6,985 bases of DNA from Spirochaetes bacterium RIFOXYC1_FULL_54_7 (GTDB taxonomy: Bacteria; Spirochaetota; Spirochaetia; Treponematales; UBA12059), in the NCBI GenBank assembly GCA_001830645.1, contig MIBM01000306.1, positions 1 through 6,985 on the forward strand, read 5' to 3'. The position numbers were made by a program, and so were the translations under genes. The notes under the pieces were generated by a model. That model was not told where the DNA came from and searched no databases. It was given only the letters and a program-made list of their open reading frames with translations. Positions 6,101-6,985 of this stretch are shown in pieces (positions within the stretch are counted from its first letter, which is position 1; every line of letters starts with the position of its first letter).

Positions 6101-6985
6101 GAGGCCGGAGCGCGACGGTAGAAGAACAGTCGATCATGGCCCGCTATGTCGGGTGGGGCGGATTGGCCGAAGCGTTCCAGCGGTATGGAAGCTGGTCAGA
6201 GCGTAACTTGATGCTGAAGTCTGTCCTATCCGAGGAGGAATACAAGGAGGCACAGTCCACCGTCACCGATTCCTTTTACACTCCGGTCCATGTCGTCAAG
6301 CAGATGTATTCAGCCCTTGAGCGGATCGGCTTCACCGGAGGAAAAGTTCTGGAGCCCGCGGTCGGGACAGGGAACTTCTTCGGCGCCATGCCGATGGAGA
6401 TGGCCGGCCAGTCTTCCTTGATGGGCCTTGATCTTGACGGGATCACCGCCAGGCTGGCGCAAAAGCTCTATCCGGATGCGGCAATCTTCCATTCCCCCTA
6501 CGAGAAAATAAAGCTCCCCCAGGATCACTTCGACCTTGTCATCTCCAACGCGCCATTCAGCGGGAGCGTCAGGCCGGCGGACTCGAAGTTCAATAAGGGG
6601 CGACACCTGATCCACGATTATTATTTCAACAAATCCATCGACATGGCCCGCCCTGGCGGATTGGTCGCAATGATCACCTCGACCGGGACCATGGACAAAG
6701 AGACGAAACGTGCCCGCCGGGAGATGAGCCAGAAGGCGGAATTGGTCGGAGCGATCCGTCTCCCCTCTGGGACGTTCAGCGGCAATGCCAATACCCAGGT
6801 GGCAACCGATATTCTGATTTTCCGAAAGAAGAAGGACGGCCAGGAAAAACTGCTCGAGACTGATTTTGTCGAGACCGGGACGATTGATGTGGTCAAGGAA
6901 GGGCATTACGGGCCGGTCACCGTTCAACTCAGAGTGAACAAGTATTTTGTTGACCATCAGGAAATGATCCTCGGCACCCTCTCAA
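145..6985 (+). CDS. Giant phage/mobile-element polyvalent protein, DarB-like (3' end outside window)
   Basis: This reading frame stays open for 2280 codons and leaves the window without a stop. Recognisable parts in order are an Ala/Gly-rich hydrophobic N-terminal region (about 60-330), an inorganic-pyrophosphatase-like domain (about 917-1047), a conserved helical module (about 1116-1200), a zincin-like HEWGH domain (about 1447-1745) and an N6-adenine DNA methyltransferase (about 1950 to the end). Proteins with this mix are known as polyvalent proteins of phages and conjugative elements. P1 DarB, a methyltransferase-helicase injected with phage DNA that protects it from type I restriction, is the best studied relative of the C-terminal part. 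By analogy this protein is probably packaged in the particle and acts in the newly entered cell, but that is inference. In relatives a SNF2 helicase follows the methyltransferase, so the full protein may be much longer. Two linkers, at residues about 557-653 and 1843-1953, are about 27-30% Gly and coincide with nested ORFs in another frame. Each domain could have been a separate gene once; no in-frame ATG with a good ribosome site is seen at the later domain boundaries. Confidence 0.9.
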   Translation, partial: MGLADDLLNEIEAEPSAPEAPKAGFGLSPEPKQPSVADFILDEIENEGPVPEGAAPERGFLGDVASHAVRGVIDLMETTAQAADVLTGGTEITKTAKDYWRELPERTEILKPDVSEVTGQEGAVKRGLNTALESLPTSLAVFPAAVAGGMVAGTAGAIGLGTAAMVTLFGPGTYGKQKDRVTEELKAQRPELTDEERDDVAHANAMTHAYAETVGEGAGDLAAAIIFRMVPGGKALYNGGKVILKELVKPGALKAIAKGVLKDVPFEVGSEVGTSYFQHKADVEAGLPRGTSGEAMAEAILPAMFLSVGMGTVVGGHAAYQRKKAYDGLNTGFPRERAQAVYNVAATLSESVGDEQVGKEWAAKAMTYVKAGQPIPLDQDLINFVAAKESANGVSDADIPTAEPPGTVETVAGTIQPVGGYGFADEEIKKMEVTARARNKRAMGKPLNAEEQANLASEEFEYADNGPAPGAISGPIGASLQRVLARNNGQLPQLPEAEKKEGGEPGPTTGTPPAPPVTPPTGGEIPAPNGEQGAGQPVPPLPAVPAFETPTTGGIENGDVRAVPVEEGEGGGGGQGEVPGGAGGPGEGSGVDQTGVVGPGGEVGPEQVAGPGGGESETASTETADYEGRLQGQPVQPEGADQEAGPQPDAGYVDFEKEGVPHVDSEGTSFTITRQPDGGAYLIKVVSSDGKKQSTIYGGNSIASAAEKVRERGSWPAKEEKPMALPDIARGDLINGITRDMAGDMLAAGDEDVLAHIREGVKRHGPDLMQHAIRNQEMVEVGETPKSERAKVRERIAKLRPRIDRIITETDFAPGKTGAAVPTQKESAEDFLIRQKAIGQKAAETAAQPDQVLRTTAIGKATAETQPSPDDTIIRARATGQETAIVQPKVETIENPDSIADGQEVTTEPTEAQKEAGNYKKAHVQAYGLDIAIESPLGTERSGKNKDGREWRQVLHADYGYIKGSVGFDKDHVDVFIAPGFDPEATLPVFVVNQVNKSGKFDEHKAIFGTATEEEAMALYNSNYEDGWTGGKSVVRFSQEGFKDWVFSEEPKTGEAEVVEVEAPDIEAELAAMSDDDLDALIDETTSTPTKQPKTPPPTGPRGPRKTTGQIAKEGGVSAVKGVQEALSGLAELFGPKNTLGSGPVFDEETYAKAKPHFVAAWNNAKDAGHSLKELVQHIVTTFGDVIKPYVKAFLKDVKEGNLEVKEQEEVKEPEVETQPVEEPGRKRTKKMEGYHKNRVEEIKKEIKNTDTGNHKKLVNNILTKTSKALLMPIKIPEAATPGTRRYLEYFRRKYITGFTEYYGHWAGGGRQKWADSFKEAILKRVQNEGADDLMTQASQYIHYVEQLEQLISNASTVQEARDALAYGLWEKAYVDERIYNVAPEGEAKGEFHSRTELNTENRQFQAVIRMKDLIAEADGFIETQEETGGGKNKQIRRFSVPLMQVKQSPNNWRKGKDINAEQLAKTFGLPDVDFGNWAESAHRQYSVNLAYDALKDLAKTLGAPDKGMSLVKSGGKGLGLYFGAFGDKISWAAAHYDPAGHLINLTKTKGDGSLAHEWGHALDFSSLLSLQDNVDEKYREINPVHDIYESLKKAYNLEQAERHIAKILTRKDWDAKYRQPGMDIETAREYLKKKWEDKDSGVIVETKFFEAAKALDSKGRDYWSKGEEMFARAFETYIADELQGDNPYLVSKMFVEPGVISAETGYKGSPYPEADERQVFNDLFKRFFAGMEWSKEGIPSMKTDFVPVSAQIRLEVEAKLAELEARLEQMYQELNQGDPSDDGLYWYRYKQTARGAMMQPGGYAAYDDEFTSEEGDGKGAIGYTEALTVDNIQGFYLEAIDHADSETTIRFGSEGFTESYGFEPVGDESSDEVEGGKAKDGAKTEAGGDTEGGTGTGGTQGGKSPGESIIDGGSFRPGEGGSGGGLDQSAGGEGSTEVESGPDAVLAGNYRLTDADVQAITESTPGQKFAQNIAAIKVLKGIEERGRSATVEEQSIMARYVGWGGLAEAFQRYGSWSERNLMLKSVLSEEEYKEAQSTVTDSFYTPVHVVKQMYSALERIGFTGGKVLEPAVGTGNFFGAMPMEMAGQSSLMGLDLDGITARLAQKLYPDAAIFHSPYEKIKLPQDHFDLVISNAPFSGSVRPADSKFNKGRHLIHDYYFNKSIDMARPGGLVAMITSTGTMDKETKRARREMSQKAELVGAIRLPSGTFSGNANTQVATDILIFRKKKDGQEKLLETDFVETGTIDVVKEGHYGPVTVQLRVNKYFVDHQEMILGTLS
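154..285 (+). repeat. Duplicated 11-residue acidic motif at the N-terminus of the giant protein
   Basis: Residues 4-14 (ADDLLNEIEAE, bases 154-186) and 37-47 (ADFILDEIENE, bases 253-285) share the pattern A-D-x-x-L-x-E-I-E-x-E. A Pro-rich spacer lies between them. Both would form short acidic amphipathic helices. Large phage proteins that are ejected with DNA often begin with short repeated motifs in a disordered tail. That these act as a packaging or interaction signal here is inference. Confidence 0.55.
322..1134 (+). other. N-terminal Ala/Gly-rich hydrophobic helical region of the giant protein
   Basis: Residues about 60-330 alternate helical and Gly/Ala-rich hydrophobic stretches. The clearest are 139-171 (from SLAVFPAAVAGG to VTLFGPG), 213-232 (TVGEGAGDLAAAIIFRMVPG) and 299-316 (around AILPAMFLSVGMGTVVGG). 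Between them sits FEVGSEVGTSYFQ (about 266-277), resembling an E-x-G-x-E-x-x-x-x-Q pattern I associate with large phage virion or ejected proteins. There is no N-terminal signal peptide. The region could insert into or cross a membrane during DNA entry, or help fold the protein in the virion. I do not know a named domain for it, and the role is inferred from composition only. Confidence 0.4.
1621..2103 (+). other. Pro-rich then Gly-rich linker of the giant protein, overprinted by a nested ORF
   Basis: Residues about 493-653 are low complexity. The first part is Pro/Thr-rich (for example PPAPPVTPPTGG). The second part, from residue 557, is about 30% Gly with many Glu and Val. In the Gly-rich part the giant frame loses the usual third-position G/C preference (about 42% by hand count). 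The +2 frame has it instead (about 90%). The linker therefore looks constrained by the overlapping frame rather than by its own amino acid sequence. Confidence 0.7.
1801..1806 (+). promoter_or_regulatory. Strong Shine-Dalgarno site of nested ORF A
   Basis: GGAGGT lies exactly seven bases upstream of the ATG at 1814. It is a full consensus anti-16S match at optimal spacing, and better than the site of the giant gene itself. It decides the start of nested ORF A at 1814 rather than at the earlier in-frame ATG at 1730, which has no such site. Confidence 0.75.
1814..2104 (+). CDS. Nested ORF A: 96-aa coiled-coil protein of unknown function inside the giant gene
   Basis: This ORF lies wholly within the giant gene, shifted by one base, and ends at TAG 2102-2104. 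It begins MAMFGLYQSKKEKAEAE. Residues about 8-37 are rich in Lys, Glu and Ala with hydrophobic spacing typical of a coiled coil. A Pro/Ala segment follows (LPAPAAGNPKPQAP), and the end is basic (KEQIRKRGRNQMPDM). It has no signal peptide or membrane segment. Three things make it gene-like: the perfect GGAGGT site, third-position GC of about 90% by hand count (only 9 of 96 codons end in A or T) against about 42% in the giant frame, and a balanced composition unlike the Arg/Ser-rich shadow ORFs elsewhere. I do not recognise the family. A small virion, scaffold-like or nucleic-acid-binding protein would fit the composition, but that is a guess. The alternative is that it is a frame-shifted segment of the giant protein caused by a sequencing error. 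Confidence 0.72.
   Translation: MAMFGLYQSKKEKAEAEARAKSRAELAALEKEVASIRPASLARGEKLDLNRLPAPAAGNPKPQAPKQQITKDDFKDSPYNLKEQIRKRGRNQMPDM
2105..2632 (+). other. Small beta-rich and then helical region of the giant protein, unidentified
   Basis: Residues about 654-725 look like a short beta-rich unit (SFTITRQPDGGAYLIKVVSS, then a Gly-Gly turn and a helix). Residues about 725-810 are charged and helical (around RGDLINGITRDMAGDMLAAG and AHIREGVKRHGPDLMQHA). Codon third positions return to G/C preference in the giant frame right after nested ORF A ends, so the giant frame is again the constrained one. I do not recognise a family. Confidence 0.35.
2638..2811 (+). repeat. Three degenerate 20-21-residue repeats in the giant protein
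   Basis: Three consecutive units begin at 2638, 2698 and 2761 (residues 832, 852, 873), with a period of 60-63 bases. They read LIRQKAIGQKAAETAAQPD, VLRTTAIGKATAETQPSPD and IIRARATGQETAIVQPK. The shared pattern is a hydrophobic pair, Arg, a variable pair, Ala, Ile/Thr, Gly, Gln/Lys, then an Ala/Thr/Glu stretch. The DNA has diverged much more than the protein pattern. They sit in the linker before the pyrophosphatase-like domain and may be a spacer or a binding motif array. Confidence 0.55.
2893..3285 (+). other. Inorganic-pyrophosphatase-like domain of the giant protein
   Basis: Residues about 917-1047 match, from memory, the 'Inorganic Pyrophosphatase' (InPase) domain described in phage polyvalent proteins. 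The visible signature is GNYKKAHVQAYGLDIAIE at the start, ADYGYIKGSVGFDKDHVDVF at 957-976, FVVNQV about 993-998, and KFDEHKAIFG with a final FKDWV. The acidic DHVDV (971-975) resembles the metal-binding DGDPLDV motif of family I soluble pyrophosphatases. In the injected setting it may hydrolyse pyrophosphate or a pyrophosphate-containing nucleotide, helping DNA synthesis or disturbing nucleotide-based defence signalling. The acidic and Tyr/Lys residues appear intact, so activity is plausible. The domain assignment is fairly firm; the substrate is not known from sequence. Confidence 0.75.
3481..3750 (+). other. Conserved helical module of the giant protein, between pyrophosphatase-like and zincin-like domains
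   Basis: Residues about 1116-1200 form a compact-looking helical unit with a strongly patterned core: EALSGLAELFG, GPVFDEETYAKAKPHF, then AGHSLKELVQHI and FGDVIKPYVKAFLKDV. I recall similar modules in other large polyvalent proteins, often near this position, but cannot name it with certainty. It is flanked by Pro-rich (about 1090-1105) and Glu/Val-rich (about 1203-1225) linkers. The role is unknown; a structural or DNA/partner-binding function is possible. Confidence 0.45.
4483..5379 (+). other. LPD1/zincin-like metallopeptidase domain of the giant protein
   Basis: Residues about 1447-1745 resemble the large polyvalent protein-associated domain 1 (LPD1) with a zincin motif. Seen in order are NNWRKGKD (1451-1458), FGNW and SVNLAYDALKDLAKTLG, INLTK, SLAHEWGHALDF (1554-1565) with zinc-site HEWGH at 1557-1561 (bases 4813-4827), and YWSKGEEMFARAFETYI (1663-1679). 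One of the glutamates at 1668-1669 could be the third zinc ligand, as in gluzincins. It ends with PYPEADERQVFNDLFKRFF. All expected metal ligands are present, so it may be an active protease. Possible targets are host defence proteins, or the giant protein itself, releasing its domains after entry. Both are inference. The helical region before it (about 1230-1445) often accompanies such domains. Confidence 0.75.
5658..5662 (+). promoter_or_regulatory. Strong Shine-Dalgarno site of nested ORF B
   Basis: GGAGG at 5658-5662 ends nine bases before the ATG at 5672. Sequence and spacing are good. It is the second case in this window of a near-consensus site placed inside the giant gene directly before an out-of-frame ORF. 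Confidence 0.7.
5672..6004 (+). CDS. Nested ORF B: 110-aa helical protein of unknown function inside the giant gene
   Basis: This ORF lies within the giant gene in the +2 frame and ends at TGA 6002-6004, just where the methyltransferase domain of the giant frame begins. The product has a polar N-terminus and then a compact helical part: MDLSPWEMKALMKWK (19-33), LKLAGTLRAALELAALKAG, LESLLSMGVPFDQAKEVVEE and AWINLPEEKEVPKL. I have a weak memory of small phage-cluster proteins with this plan (helix, G-x-L helix, 'L..G...dqA.E.v...W..LP'), but no name. Support is the GGAGG site, third-position GC of about 68% by hand count (35 of 110 codons end in A or T) against about 38% in the giant frame, and a natural amino acid mix with two helices of amphipathic pattern. 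There is no signal peptide or membrane segment. A second possible start is Met19, without a ribosome site. The alternative is a frame artefact from paired indels. Confidence 0.75.
   Translation: MQTAKQLSVSDQKVSQNPMDLSPWEMKALMKWKAARPRMVLKLKLAGTLRAALELAALKAGNHLESLLSMGVPFDQAKEVVEEAWINLPEEKEVPKLSPDQMPYLQETTA
5731..5994 (+). other. Second Gly-rich linker of the giant protein, overprinted by nested ORF B
   Basis: Residues about 1863-1950 are Gly, Glu, Thr and Ser rich (for example GGDTEGGTGTGGTQGG and RPGEGGSGGG). The linker joins the end of the zincin-like half to the methyltransferase. It has the same Gly-rich, A/T-ending-codon character as the first overprinted linker. No in-frame ATG occurs from 5673 until 6136, already inside the methyltransferase homology, so the methyltransferase has no evident independent start here. 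Confidence 0.7.
5989..6985 (+). other. DarB-like N6-adenine DNA methyltransferase domain of the giant protein (continues outside)
   Basis: From residue about 1949 the giant protein matches the methyltransferase half of phage and conjugative-element methylase-helicases. Visible motifs are YVGWGGL (2001-2007), DSFYTP (2042-2047), the AdoMet-binding LEPAVGTGNFFG (2069-2080), GLDLD (2094-2098) as the acidic motif, the catalytic-site variant SNAPF (2134-2138, bases 6544-6558) and DYYFNKSIDMARPGG followed by ITSTGTMDK. The domain would methylate adenines of the incoming or host DNA and so mask restriction sites, acting in the cytoplasm of the new host. In this family a SNF2-type helicase follows directly; it would begin beyond the window. 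The second residue of the usual NPPF/Y is Ala here, so activity is not certain, though related proteins with a non-Pro residue at that place seem common. Confidence 0.85.

Noticed and set aside
6310..6957. Antisense ORF of 215 codons over the methyltransferase
   Set aside because: The sense strand here encodes unmistakable methyltransferase motifs, so the antisense frame is a by-product.
1..6985. tRNA, rRNA, CRISPR array, insertion sequence, terminator hairpin
   Set aside because: No cloverleaf, regular direct-repeat array, terminal inverted repeats, transposase or hairpin followed by a T run was seen by eye; the window is nearly all coding.

Overview
The window is almost entirely one open reading frame on the + strand. 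It starts at an ATG at 145, twelve bases after the stop of an upstream gene, and runs without an in-frame stop to the last base: 2280 codons seen, 3' end outside. The protein looks like a giant 'polyvalent' protein of the kind carried by phages, prophages and some conjugative elements (the P1 DarB-like world), where several effector domains are strung together and delivered into the new host with the DNA. The DNA is GC-rich with strong G/C preference at third codon positions. That fits a phage or mobile element of a GC-rich bacterium, perhaps a proteobacterium or Desulfobacterota member, but the taxonomy is only a guess.

Layout of the giant protein (residue 1 = base 145): a short acidic N-terminus with a duplicated 11-residue motif; a Gly/Ala-rich, partly hydrophobic helical region (about 60-330) that could be a delivery or membrane-interacting part; a Pro- then Gly-rich linker (about 490-653); a small beta-rich and then helical region (about 654-825) followed by three degenerate 20-residue repeats; an inorganic-pyrophosphatase-like domain (about 917-1047) with a DHVDV motif; a conserved helical module (about 1116-1200); a long helical region; an LPD1/zincin-type metallopeptidase-like domain (about 1447-1745) with HEWGH; a second Gly-rich linker (about 1843-1952); and a DarB-like N6-adenine methyltransferase (1950 onward). 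The methyltransferase is usually followed by a SNF2-type helicase, which would lie outside the window.

The most interesting observation is in the two Gly-rich linkers. Each contains a second, shorter ORF in the +2 frame (1814-2104, 96 aa; 5672-6004, 110 aa). Each has a strong Shine-Dalgarno sequence at good distance from its ATG. In each, hand-counted third-position GC follows the nested frame (about 90% and 68%) rather than the giant frame (about 42% and 38%). The nested products look like ordinary small proteins (a Lys/Glu coiled coil with a basic tail; a compact helical protein), whereas the giant frame there reads as Gly/Glu/Thr low complexity. The likely reading is that two small genes are overprinted inside the linkers of the giant gene, perhaps because formerly separate genes became fused by out-of-frame read-through of small genes lying between them. 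No antisense gene, RNA gene, CRISPR array or insertion sequence was recognised.
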